NCBI GenBank assembly: GCA_964649825.1
Contig: CAZYQW010000108.1
Location: 62,001-126,000 of the forward strand
Direction: 5' to 3'
DNA: 64,000 nt
Origin: CAZYQW01 sp964649825
GTDB lineage: Bacteria; Planctomycetota; B15-G4; JADJEK01
Shown here: one piece after another, positions 17,306 to 25,588 of the stretch
Layout of the letters: each line of letters begins with the position of its first letter
How positions within the stretch are numbered: position 1 is the stretch's first letter
The notes under the pieces: generated by a model
Databases searched by the model: none
Seen by the model: only the letters and a program-made list of their open reading frames with translations
Told to the model about the DNA's origin: nothing
Translations under genes and position numbers: made by a program

Positions 17306-20300
17306 CGATGGGCCCCATTCTCGAGCGGCTGCGCAAGGACCTGCTCGACCTGACGCGGCGGAACCGGCTCCTCAACTTCAAGGGAGCGGGGCGTACGTCG
17401 CTCGACGTCGTCGACGAGCTGGCGGACGAGGTGTGGCGCGTCCTCGTCACCGAAGGGAGGGCGATGCAGTTCCTCGCTCGCGAGGAGGGCGCCGCGGGCG
17501 AGGTGGGCACTGTCGGCGAGGTGGGCACCGCCGGCGAGGAGGTCGCCGAAGGCGACGAGGTCGAGGTGCCGGTGCCGGCGGACGGTGCGCCGCCGAGCCC
17601 GCGCGACGCGGATGTCCCCCGCGAGTGGGAGGGGACGCGCTTCGACTACGCGGCGGCGCTCGATCCGGCCCGGCTGGCGCCGCTCGAGCCGCCGGAGAAG
17701 GACGTCGCACCGCGCCATCGTGACGAGTTCCTCCAGACCGACGTCGAGGGCGAGGCGCTCCAGGCGCGGCTCGTCCATCTGGCTCGCGAGGCGCGGTCGT
17801 CGCTCGAGGAGCGCGGCGCGAACACGCTGTTCTTGACCCTCGGCATGGTCGAGTGGTCCGACGCCCAGACGCCCTCGACGCCGTCGCGCGCGCCGCTCCT
17901 CTTCCTACCCGTGCGGCTCTTGCGGCGGAACGTCAACAGCCGTCACAAGGCGACCCTCCTCGACGAGGAGGTCGTGGTGAATCCGTGTCTGCTCGAGCTC
18001 GCGCGGCGCCACCATCGCGTCGAGCTCCCCGCCGCCGAGGTCGAGGCGGAGTCGTTCACGCCGAGCGGATACTTCGCGACGGTGCGCACGGCCCTCGAAG
18101 AGGTTCCCGGGTGGAGCATCGCGGACGAGATCCACGTCGGTCTGTTCAGCTTCGCCAAGCTGCTGCTCTACCACGACCTCGATGCCGATCGGTGGCCGGC
18201 CGAACGCCGGCTCGCGGACCACCCGATCGTGCGCCTGCTCGCCGGGGTCGGCACGAGCGAGGGGCTCGAGGGCAAGGAAGTGCCGGACCCGCGCACGATC
18301 GACGAGCGCGTCGCGCCGGCCGACTGCTTTCAGGTCGTCGACGCCGACTCGAGCCAGCAGGCTGCGATCCTCGCCGCGCGCGACGGGGCGAGCCTCGTGA
18401 TCCAAGGACCACCGGGCACCGGGAAGTCGCAGACCATCACGAACATCATCGCCGAGTGCATGGCCGCCGGCCGCTCCGTCCTCTTCGTGGCCGAGAAGGC
18501 GGCGGCGCTCGAGGTCGTGCACCGGCGGCTGAAGAAGGTCGGTCTCGGCGAGTTCGTGCTCGAGCTGCACAGCCGTTCCGCGAGCAAGCGTGCCGTCGTC
18601 GAGGAGCTCGGCCGCGCGCTCGACGAGGGGGGCGCGAACGGCCGCGAGGTGCAGGCGGACGGATCCGAGCTCGAGCGATCTCGCGACGCGCTGAACCGTT
18701 ACGTGAGAGCCTTGCACCACAAGGTGGGAGCGCTGGAGCGATCGCCGTACGAGGCGGCGATCGCGGCCGGCGCGTACCGCTCCGCGCCGGAGGGCGCGTT
18801 CGACGTCGGCGACCCGTTCGCGTGGACCAAGGACGAGCTCGATCGGACGATCGAAGCGATCGCGGCGCTCGACCGGCGGCTCGCGCGGATCGGCGACCCG
18901 GCCGCGCACCCGTGGCGCGGCTCCCGGTTGACGTCGGCCGGCCTCGAGGTGAGGCAGAGAATCACCGACCGTCGCGGCCCGGTCGTCGATGCCGTGCGCC
19001 GCGTCGGTGACGAGGCCGTGGCGCTGACCGAGGGGTTGAAGGTCGAGGTGCCGGGGACGGCGGCGCACCTCGCGCGCCTGCTCGACGACGTCGAACGACT
19101 CGCCGAGATGCCGGCCGCGGTCGCGACCGTCGTGGACGACGAGCGTTTCGATCGGACCGACGCGGCGCTCGACCGGTTCATCGAGCTCGGCCTGGAACGT
19201 CTCGCCGCGCGGGCGAAGTGGAGAGACACGTTCTCCGATGACGCCGAGGACGTGGATTGGTCCGAGGTCCTGCTGCGCCGGCGGGTGGCGGCCGATTCGT
19301 GGTGGCGGTTCCTGAAACCGTCATGGCATTCCGATACGCGGCGCCTGAAGGCGTTCTCCGCGGGAGCTTTGCCGTCTCCGGTCGAGCAGGTCGAGCGGCT
19401 CCGGCACCTGGCGGCGTCGCGGAAGCTCCGGCGCGAGATCGAGGCCGAGGGGCCGGCGCTCGCCGATCGGCTCGGCGGCCTCTACGCGGGCGCCGACTCC
19501 GACTTCGACGCGCTCCTCGCGTTCGTGGCCGCCGCGCGCGAGATGAGGACCATGATTCGCGGCCGTTCTCTGTCGCGCCACGCGATCCTGCGCATCCTCG
19601 AAGCAGGCGATCGCTTCGGGGTCCGCGAGCGCGTCGCGCGCGGGCGGAGCGCGCTCGACGACTTCCGTCGCGCCGTCGTCCACTGGCTCGAGACGGTCGA
19701 TGCCGTCGCGACCGCGTGGTTCGGTGACGACCTCGATCGCACGTCGATCGCCGAGGTGCAGCGGCGCTTTGCCGAGCTGGAGACCGCGGAGGAGTCGCTC
19801 CAGGACTGGGTCGACTACCAAGGTGCGCTCGCCGACCTCGCCGGTCCTCGCCTGAAGCCGTTCTTGCTCTGGGCCCTCGGCCGCGACGGTCGGCCCGCGT
19901 GGGGGCGATTGTCCGACGCGTTCCTGCGGCAGTTCTTGTTCATCTTCGCCGACCGCGCCCTCGAGGCCGCCCCGGAGCTCGTGCGGTTTCGCGGCGAGGA
20001 TCACGAACGGCTCATCGAACGCTTCCGCGCGCTCGACCGCCGCTGGCTCGATCTGTCGCGTCGCCGGCTGCAGAGCCTCCTCGCGCGCCGCCGTCCCGAC
20101 TTCGGGCACGACGCGAGCCGAGAGTCGAAGCTCGGGATCCTGAAGCACGAGATGCGGAAGAAGCGACGTCACATGCCGCTGCGGCGGCTCTTCGAGCTGT
20201 GCGGCGACGTCGTGCAGGCGATGAAGCCGTGCTTCATGATGAGCCCGATCTCGGTCGCGCAGTACCTCGCGCCGGGGCGGCTCACGTTCGACGTCGTGAT

Positions 20301-22245
20301 CTTCGACGAGGCGAGCCAGGTCGAGCCGGCCGACGCGTTCGGCGCGATCGCGCGCGGCAACCAGCTCCTTCTGATCGGCGACGAGAAGCAGCTTCCGCCG
20401 ACGAACTTCTTCAATCGGATCGAAGGCGAAGGGAACGACGGCGGCGCCGGCGTCGACGAGGGCGAGGCCGCGGCGGCGGACCTCGAGAGCGTGCTCGGGC
20501 TCGGCGCGGTGCGGTTCCCGCCGCGGAGCACGTGCTCGTTGAGGTGGCATTACCGCAGTCTGCACGAGAGCCTGATCGACTTCTCGAACGCGCGCTTCTA
20601 CGACCACCGCCTCCGGATCTTCCCGAGCCCGAGGACGGACCGCGGCGAGCTGGGCCTCTCGTTCCGGCTCGTCGAGGGCGCGGTCTACCGGCGCGGTTTG
20701 GGCGTCAATCCCGAAGAGGCGCGCGTCGTTGCCGCGGCGGTGATCGAGCACGCGACGAAGACGCCCGAGTCGAGCCTCGGCGTCGGTGCATTCTCGGTCG
20801 CGCAGCAGCGCGTGATCGAAGACGAGGTGGAGCGGCTGCGTCGCGGCGACGCGCGGCCCGAGGTCGAGGAGTTCTTTCGCGGCAACCCCCACGAGCCGTT
20901 CTTCGTCAAGAACCTCGAGACGATCCAGGGCGACGAACGCGACGTGATCCTGCTGTCGGTCGGCTACGGCCGCGATCAGGACGGCAAGGTGTCGATGAAC
21001 TTCGGCCCGCTGAACAGGGACGGCGGCTGGCGCCGGCTGAACGTCCTGGTCACGCGCGCTCGCCGCCGGCTCGTCGTGTTCAGCTCGATCACGGCCGACG
21101 ACGTGCGCGTCTCCGCGAACAGCCCGCTCGGCATCGCGGCGTTGAAGAGCTATCTCGCCACCGCGGCGGCCGAGCGGCTCGTCGACGTCGATCCCGGCGA
21201 GGAGGTCGAGCCGTCCCCGCTCGCCGACGCGGTGCGACGCGCGTTGACCGAGCGCGGGTGGGACGTCCGGTCGAACGTGGGGTGCACCGACTTCCACGTC
21301 GACCTCGCGATCCTGGATCCCGGCGACCCGACCCGCTTCCTCTGCGGGATCGAGTGCGACGGTCCGCTCTACCGTGACGCGGCGACGGCGCGAGATCGCG
21401 ACCGCACGCGACCCGAGGTGCTGCGGGCGCGCGGCTGGGCGATCGAGCGGGTGTGGTCCGCCGACTGGTTCCGCCGGCCGACCGCGGTCGCCGACGCGCT
21501 GCACCGGCGACTCGACGAGCTGCGGCTGGCGCCGCGCGACGACGCGGCCGGCACCGAGCCGACCGAATCGCCGGACGCCGTCGACGTTGCCGTCGACCTC
21601 GACCTCGACCTCGACGGCGAGGACGATCGTCCCGGTCGCGACGCGAGCGAATCGGGTGGTTCGGCCCCGGGCGATGGCGACGCGCCGCTCCCCGACGTCG
21701 TGCCGTACCGCTCCGCGAAGCCGCGCCGGCTCGGCGACGGCGAAGCGCTCCGCGCGCTCTCCCCGCAGAAACTCGCGAGGACGCTGGCCGCGATCGTGAA
21801 GGAGGAGGGGCCGATCCATCGCGACGAGGCGTTGCGAGTGCTGATCGGCTACTTCGACACGCGCGCGACGAAGCACCCGCGCGAGGCGTTCGATCGCGCC
21901 CTCGTCGCCGCGACGACGGACGGGCTGATCGCACTCCGCGACCCGTTCCTCTGGCCGGTCGGTCTCGAGCGCACCCCCGTCCGCCGTCGCGGCGACGATT
22001 GCGCGATCACCGATCCGGACTCGATCCCGCCCGAGGAGATCGAGGAGGCGGTGCTGATCGTGCTGCGCCGGGAGATCGGCGTCCCCCGCGTTGCGCTGGC
22101 GGCCCGCGTCGGCGCGTTGATCGGGTTTCGACGCGCGAGCACGAAGTTGACGGACTCCGTCGACCGCGCCGTCGCGTCCCTCCTCGAGCGCCGCGAGGTC
22201 GGCGCGGACGCGGCGGGATTCTTGACGTTGACCGGCGGAGATTGA
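17302..22245 (+). CDS. DUF4011-helicase-Vsr/PD-(D/E)XK nuclease-DUF3320 protein (Hhe-type defence protein)
   Basis: A 1647-residue multidomain protein. The N-terminus is DUF4011-like (LRKDLLDLTRRNRLLNFK, then FLTLGMVEW). A superfamily 1 AAA_11/AAA_12 helicase follows: Walker A GPPGTGKS at residues 369-376, Walker B VIFDEASQ with D1002/E1003, LLLIGDEKQLPPTNFF, LRWHYRSLHESLI, ETIQGDERDVI and LNVLVTRARRRLVVFSS. Next is a Vsr/DUF559-like nuclease segment with D1334 (FHVDLAIL) and E1351 (CGIECDG). The C-terminus carries a DUF3320-like block (PYRSAKPRRLGDGEALRAL). This domain order matches the single-protein Hhe anti-phage system. GGAGG lies 11 bases before the ATG, and ATGA overlaps the SbcC-like gene. 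All motor motifs look intact. Antiviral activity is inferred from the family. Confidence 0.85.
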   Translation: MTMGPILERLRKDLLDLTRRNRLLNFKGAGRTSLDVVDELADEVWRVLVTEGRAMQFLAREEGAAGEVGTVGEVGTAGEEVAEGDEVEVPVPADGAPPSPRDADVPREWEGTRFDYAAALDPARLAPLEPPEKDVAPRHRDEFLQTDVEGEALQARLVHLAREARSSLEERGANTLFLTLGMVEWSDAQTPSTPSRAPLLFLPVRLLRRNVNSRHKATLLDEEVVVNPCLLELARRHHRVELPAAEVEAESFTPSGYFATVRTALEEVPGWSIADEIHVGLFSFAKLLLYHDLDADRWPAERRLADHPIVRLLAGVGTSEGLEGKEVPDPRTIDERVAPADCFQVVDADSSQQAAILAARDGASLVIQGPPGTGKSQTITNIIAECMAAGRSVLFVAEKAAALEVVHRRLKKVGLGEFVLELHSRSASKRAVVEELGRALDEGGANGREVQADGSELERSRDALNRYVRALHHKVGALERSPYEAAIAAGAYRSAPEGAFDVGDPFAWTKDELDRTIEAIAALDRRLARIGDPAAHPWRGSRLTSAGLEVRQRITDRRGPVVDAVRRVGDEAVALTEGLKVEVPGTAAHLARLLDDVERLAEMPAAVATVVDDERFDRTDAALDRFIELGLERLAARAKWRDTFSDDAEDVDWSEVLLRRRVAADSWWRFLKPSWHSDTRRLKAFSAGALPSPVEQVERLRHLAASRKLRREIEAEGPALADRLGGLYAGADSDFDALLAFVAAAREMRTMIRGRSLSRHAILRILEAGDRFGVRERVARGRSALDDFRRAVVHWLETVDAVATAWFGDDLDRTSIAEVQRRFAELETAEESLQDWVDYQGALADLAGPRLKPFLLWALGRDGRPAWGRLSDAFLRQFLFIFADRALEAAPELVRFRGEDHERLIERFRALDRRWLDLSRRRLQSLLARRRPDFGHDASRESKLGILKHEMRKKRRHMPLRRLFELCGDVVQAMKPCFMMSPISVAQYLAPGRLTFDVVIFDEASQVEPADAFGAIARGNQLLLIGDEKQLPPTNFFNRIEGEGNDGGAGVDEGEAAAADLESVLGLGAVRFPPRSTCSLRWHYRSLHESLIDFSNARFYDHRLRIFPSPRTDRGELGLSFRLVEGAVYRRGLGVNPEEARVVAAAVIEHATKTPESSLGVGAFSVAQQRVIEDEVERLRRGDARPEVEEFFRGNPHEPFFVKNLETIQGDERDVILLSVGYGRDQDGKVSMNFGPLNRDGGWRRLNVLVTRARRRLVVFSSITADDVRVSANSPLGIAALKSYLATAAAERLVDVDPGEEVEPSPLADAVRRALTERGWDVRSNVGCTDFHVDLAILDPGDPTRFLCGIECDGPLYRDAATARDRDRTRPEVLRARGWAIERVWSADWFRRPTAVADALHRRLDELRLAPRDDAAGTEPTESPDAVDVAVDLDLDLDGEDDRPGRDASESGGSAPGDGDAPLPDVVPYRSAKPRRLGDGEALRALSPQKLARTLAAIVKEEGPIHRDEALRVLIGYFDTRATKHPREAFDRALVAATTDGLIALRDPFLWPVGLERTPVRRRGDDCAITDPDSIPPEEIEEAVLIVLRREIGVPRVALAARVGALIGFRRASTKLTDSVDRAVASLLERREVGADAAGFLTLTGGD

Positions 22246-22315
22246 AAACAAGCAACCGCGGCATGCCCCACGCCCGACGCGGCCGGCGTGAGACGCCGCT
22301 TCGCGCGCGACGGGG

Positions 22316-23086
22316 TCAGGGGCTCGGTCGCGGCAGGAGCCCCTCCACGGTGAACGCGTCGCGCGCGAAGACGACCTCGCGCAGGCGCAGCAGGTCGCGG
22401 TGCCGGAAGACGACCTGAGCGCGGGTCGTGGTGCAGACCCACGTCGGCGGGGCCGCGGACGAGGGGCGCCTGGCGGCGAACGCACGCGGGGAGAAAAGCC
22501 CGATGTTGCGGCCGCGCTCGGGATCGCGTGCGGAAGTCCAGAGGAATGCCTCGACCCCCGCCGCGCGCATCGCTCCGCCGATCTCTTGCGGCATCCGATA
22601 CGAGCTCTTCGACGACACCTCTTCCGCGATCGCGGCGAACGGAGGGGAGGTCAGGTCGACGCCCGCGTCGGTCGCGTAGCCGACGCGAAACAGCGAGTGC
22701 TCCGACTCGGTGTGCGAGATCTCGGCGGTCGTGCCCTCGAGGAAGTAGAGCCGGTAGTACGCAACCTCCGCCATGACCGTCCGCTCGTGCTCCGCGCCGT
22801 ACCAAACGCCGCGCTCGAAGCGCGAGCTGAACCGCGACCCGTGCGGCAGCGGCGGATAGCGGAACGGCGTGGCGAGGAGATAGTGGAGGCCGACGAACGC
22901 TTCGTCGTCGGGGTAGGGCGGTTTCGCCGTTTCGATCAACTTCTCGAGGATCGCCTGCTCCTCGACCGTGTCCACCAGCTTCAAGGTGGAGATGCGGTGC
23001 TGCGCCTCGACCATCCGCCAGGCATCGCCGGCGAGGCGTTGGACGTTAGAGTTTCCCCCGCAGCGCGTCCAAGTAGTCGAGGACAT
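22316..23086 (-). CDS. RES-domain toxin
   Basis: A RES-family protein: VEAQHRISTLKLVDTVEEQ, LHYLLATPFRYPPLPHGSRF, then WYGAEHERTVMAEVAYYRL, the signature of the RES fold. Characterised RES toxins degrade NAD+ and are neutralised by an Xre-type antitoxin with a C-terminal toxin-binding domain. The antitoxin gene lies immediately upstream on the same strand. ATG at 23086 overlaps the antitoxin end by 41 bases (256 residues); ATG at 23014 is an alternative (232 residues) that begins MVEAQHRIS. The gene is convergent with the Hhe-like helicase, 70 bases away. Confidence 0.85.
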   Translation of the reverse strand: MSSTTWTRCGGNSNVQRLAGDAWRMVEAQHRISTLKLVDTVEEQAILEKLIETAKPPYPDDEAFVGLHYLLATPFRYPPLPHGSRFSSRFERGVWYGAEHERTVMAEVAYYRLYFLEGTTAEISHTESEHSLFRVGYATDAGVDLTSPPFAAIAEEVSSKSSYRMPQEIGGAMRAAGVEAFLWTSARDPERGRNIGLFSPRAFAARRPSSAAPPTWVCTTTRAQVVFRHRDLLRLREVVFARDAFTVEGLLPRPSP

Positions 23087-23420
23087 GAACCAACCCCGTC
23101 GCGTTGCGAACCAGCTCCCTCGGCGTTCCGTTCAGGTGGTGGTTCGGCGCCGAGAACCACCGCCGGCACTGTTCGACGTCGCCGCCGAGGATCGCGTCGA
23201 GGCTCCGAAAAAGCCGTAGAAACAGCCGCGCGAACTCACCTTGCTTCGTTTCCGGAAAGAGGTTACGTCCAGCGCTGAGGCGCGAGACGGTAGCCTCGCT
23301 GACTCCGATCACCTGGGCCAGCTCGCGCTGAGAGAGCCCGAGCTGATGGCCCGCGCGAAGAAACGCCTTGGTGAGGACGGCGGCTGGATCGAGTTGGGTC
23401 TGCGGTGAAACCGGGATCAT
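23046..23420 (-). CDS. Xre-type antitoxin of the RES pair (MbcA/ParS-like)
   Basis: A 124-residue protein with a helix-turn-helix (GLSQRELAQVIGVSEATVSRL, about residues 28-48) followed by a toxin-binding domain of the MbcA/ParS/Xre type (LFLRLFRSLDAILGGDVEQC, then WFSAPNHHLNGTPRELVRNATGLVHVLDYLDAL). It should bind and inhibit the RES toxin and repress the shared promoter. The start is set by AAGGAG about 7 bases upstream of the ATG at 23418-23420. The stretch just upstream (23421-23470) is relatively AT-rich and probably holds the autoregulated promoter. Confidence 0.88.
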   Translation of the reverse strand: MIPVSPQTQLDPAAVLTKAFLRAGHQLGLSQRELAQVIGVSEATVSRLSAGRNLFPETKQGEFARLFLRLFRSLDAILGGDVEQCRRWFSAPNHHLNGTPRELVRNATGLVHVLDYLDALRGKL

Positions 23421-23658
23421 GACCGCTCCTTTCACATGAAAGAGATATCGGCAATCGACCCCAATTGCAAGCGGTGATCTTCCATGCCGTCCGGGCGAAA
23501 CCGGAGAACGGGTCGGCCAGGGCGCGCCGCGTGCCCCTTCGTGGCTCGTCCTCGTCCATGCGCGCACTTGTCGTCGCCGGCGGCCGGCTCTAGGATCCCG
23601 GCCATCGATCCGCGTTCGGCGCGCCGGATCGTGGATGTAGCCCAAGGGAAGTTATCGG

Positions 23659-24363
23659 ATGCGCACCCGCCACCCAGCCGCGGACGACGATCGCGATGGT
23701 CGCGAGGTCGTCGTCGAACGGCTGCGGGCGCTCGCGAATCCCCCGCAGATCGACGCAAACCAGGCGGCGGATTGGGACGCACTCACCGACGTGTTGCTCG
23801 ATTACGGGCACGAGTTCGACGGCACCGAGCTTCTCTATCTCTTGACGTGCGTGCAGGTGCACCGCTTCGACGAACGTGCTCGCGATCTCTTTCGCAGCGA
23901 GTGCTGGCTCCTCGACCCCCGCGCGATCGGCGAGGAATCGCTCGTTCACACGTACACGCAGTTCATCGACGGACGGCGCAGGAAGCCGTTTCGCGTCTGG
24001 TCCTTGAAGATCGTCCGCGACGTCGTGCGACGTGCCCGTTCGAACGCCGCGGTCGCGCCGCTCCGGATCGAGGGCGTCTCGACCTCCGAGTCTTTGGTGA
24101 TGGCGGAGATCGCGCGCCTCAACAACCTGCAGGACATCGAGACGCGGCGGGTGCTCTGGCAAGCCTGGGTCGAGCTGATGACGCCGGGGGAGATCTCGCG
24201 CGCGACGGGGATTCCCCTCGAGAGAGTCGAGCTCATCGTGGCGTCGGTGCTCGCTCAGGCGCGCCGGGCGGTGCGTGACGCGTTCGGTCTCGGCGGACCT
24301 GGGTCCGGCCGCGACGACGCGTTCGGGGGGGAACGAGGCTTCGACGCGGGAGGCGACTCATGA
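23659..24363 (+). CDS. Putative sigma-like regulatory protein
   Basis: An all-helical 234-residue protein. The C-terminal half (VLWQAWVELMTPGEISRATGIPLERVELIVASVLAQARRAVRDA) has the spacing of a sigma-70 region 4 helix-turn-helix: a PGEISRATGIP turn followed by an amphipathic recognition helix. A middle segment (HTYTQFIDGRRRKPFRVWSLKIVRDVVRRAR) could be a diverged region 2. I do not recognise a specific family, so sigma-like is tentative. ATG at 23659 follows AAGGGAA. The stop overlaps the next gene as ATGA, and the operon leads to a membrane protein and a large exported protein, an arrangement typical of cell-surface ECF modules. Confidence 0.5.
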   Translation: MRTRHPAADDDRDGREVVVERLRALANPPQIDANQAADWDALTDVLLDYGHEFDGTELLYLLTCVQVHRFDERARDLFRSECWLLDPRAIGEESLVHTYTQFIDGRRRKPFRVWSLKIVRDVVRRARSNAAVAPLRIEGVSTSESLVMAEIARLNNLQDIETRRVLWQAWVELMTPGEISRATGIPLERVELIVASVLAQARRAVRDAFGLGGPGSGRDDAFGGERGFDAGGDS

Positions 24364-25358
24364 AACCGGCCGAACACGTTTCGCCGTCCGTGCGCGAGCT
24401 CTTGTGGGACCTCCCCGAGCTGCTCGCCGGTTCGGACCCAGTGCTCGAGCAGGAGCCCGTGCGGGAGAGGATCCGTCGCGATCCCGAGGCGCGCGGCGCG
24501 CTGCTGGCCGTCGCGGAGTACGCACGGGTGCTGTCGACGGGGATGGAACGGCTGCGAGCCCCGACGCCGCGCGCCGCTCGTCCGGTCCTCCGCTCGGTCG
24601 AAACGGCACGACGCTACTACGCGTCCGAGCTCGCGAGCCTCTTGTTCGACCTCGGGCTCGACGAGTTCAACCGGGGGACGCGGTCGATGTCGTTGGTACT
24701 CGCGAGCCATCTGTTGACCGAGCCCAAGCGAGACGGATTCGAGCTTCTTCGAACGGTTGATGCGCTGGCAGAAGCGCTAGGAGTCAATCGGGATGAGTTT
24801 GTCGAGAGCGAATTGGGTGCCGTGCTCGCGACCCGCGACCGTGACCCGCTCGACTGTTCTCAAGCACTCATGACGGCGTGCAACACCCTTCGGCCCGGCT
24901 GGGAAGGCGTATGGTACTACCTGGAACAGATTCCTGCTCTTCGTGGACACGCGGTTTCCGCGGATCGCTGGCGGCAACTCAGCGATGTGACCGTGCACGC
25001 GCCGTTTCGAGCTGAGGCACTGCTCCAACAAACTCATGCCCTTCGAGATCGTGGAGAATCCAAGGATGCGACGGACGTCCTCGGCATCGCTTTGATGCTC
25101 CGTCCGACAAGTGCGATCACCCAGTTCTACGGCGCACTGTACAATGCCGAGGTCGGTCAGGCTCGCGATGCACTTGCGTCGCTGTATACCACCATGGAAC
25201 TGATTCATGGGAACCACTCCGAAACCGTCCAGATTGCTCGCGCGTTTGCATCGGAATCGAAGTCGTGGCATGCGGTGAGAAACAGACAACCGAGACTGTG
25301 GGACCAACTCGTGTCCGCACTTTCGCCCGAGCTCAGTCACGCTGCGGAGGGTTCGTGA
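24360..25358 (+). CDS. Helical (TPR-like) protein of unknown function
   Basis: A 332-residue soluble helical protein with no family I recognise. The N-terminus (VRELLWDLPELLAGSDPVLEQEPVRERIRRDPEARGALLAVAEYA) is reminiscent of anti-sigma N-terminal bundles, and residues ~225-300 look TPR-like (AEALLQQTHALRDRGESKDATDVLGIALML). There is no membrane helix. It overlaps the sigma-like gene by ATGA and the small membrane gene by GTGA. Codon use changes within the gene: the first ~360 bases are very GC-rich, the rest (about 24720-25350) much less so, suggesting a chimeric or partly imported gene. It may control the sigma-like protein; that is conjecture. Confidence 0.6.
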   Translation: MKPAEHVSPSVRELLWDLPELLAGSDPVLEQEPVRERIRRDPEARGALLAVAEYARVLSTGMERLRAPTPRAARPVLRSVETARRYYASELASLLFDLGLDEFNRGTRSMSLVLASHLLTEPKRDGFELLRTVDALAEALGVNRDEFVESELGAVLATRDRDPLDCSQALMTACNTLRPGWEGVWYYLEQIPALRGHAVSADRWRQLSDVTVHAPFRAEALLQQTHALRDRGESKDATDVLGIALMLRPTSAITQFYGALYNAEVGQARDALASLYTTMELIHGNHSETVQIARAFASESKSWHAVRNRQPRLWDQLVSALSPELSHAAEGS

Positions 25359-25573
25359 CAGTGGCACGGCATCGTCGAGGTATCGTCGCGTGGGCGACGT
25401 TGGCGTTCGTGTGCGTTTGCTCCGTACTCGTTGCACTTGGTGGTGGACACGGTTCCGACAACCCCATCTCGCCCACCGGCGGCTTCCGCGATACGTTCCG
25501 ATCGATCGGCGGGACCACCGGGTTCGAACGGCTTCGCGAGTCGGATTCGTGCTGCGTCCGGCCGGGGCCGTAG
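25355..25573 (+). CDS. Small single-pass membrane protein
   Basis: A 72-residue protein starting at GTG 25355, which overlaps the previous stop (GTGA) and follows a good GCGGAGGG ribosome-binding site. It has a basic N-terminus (ARHRRGI), one strongly hydrophobic helix (VAWATLAFVCVCSVLVALGG, residues ~11-30) and a short Gly/Ser-rich outside tail ending in a Cys pair. No family is recognised. Its place between the helical protein and the exported carboxypeptidase-regulatory-like protein suggests a membrane link in this module. Confidence 0.5.
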   Translation: MTVARHRRGIVAWATLAFVCVCSVLVALGGGHGSDNPISPTGGFRDTFRSIGGTTGFERLRESDSCCVRPGP

Positions 25574-25588
25574 AGATCGAGACGGGGC

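Noticed and set aside
19321..22485. A 1054-residue minus-strand frame opposite the helicase
   Set aside because: The plus-strand helicase motifs are complete; the minus frame is arginine-rich and shows no domain.
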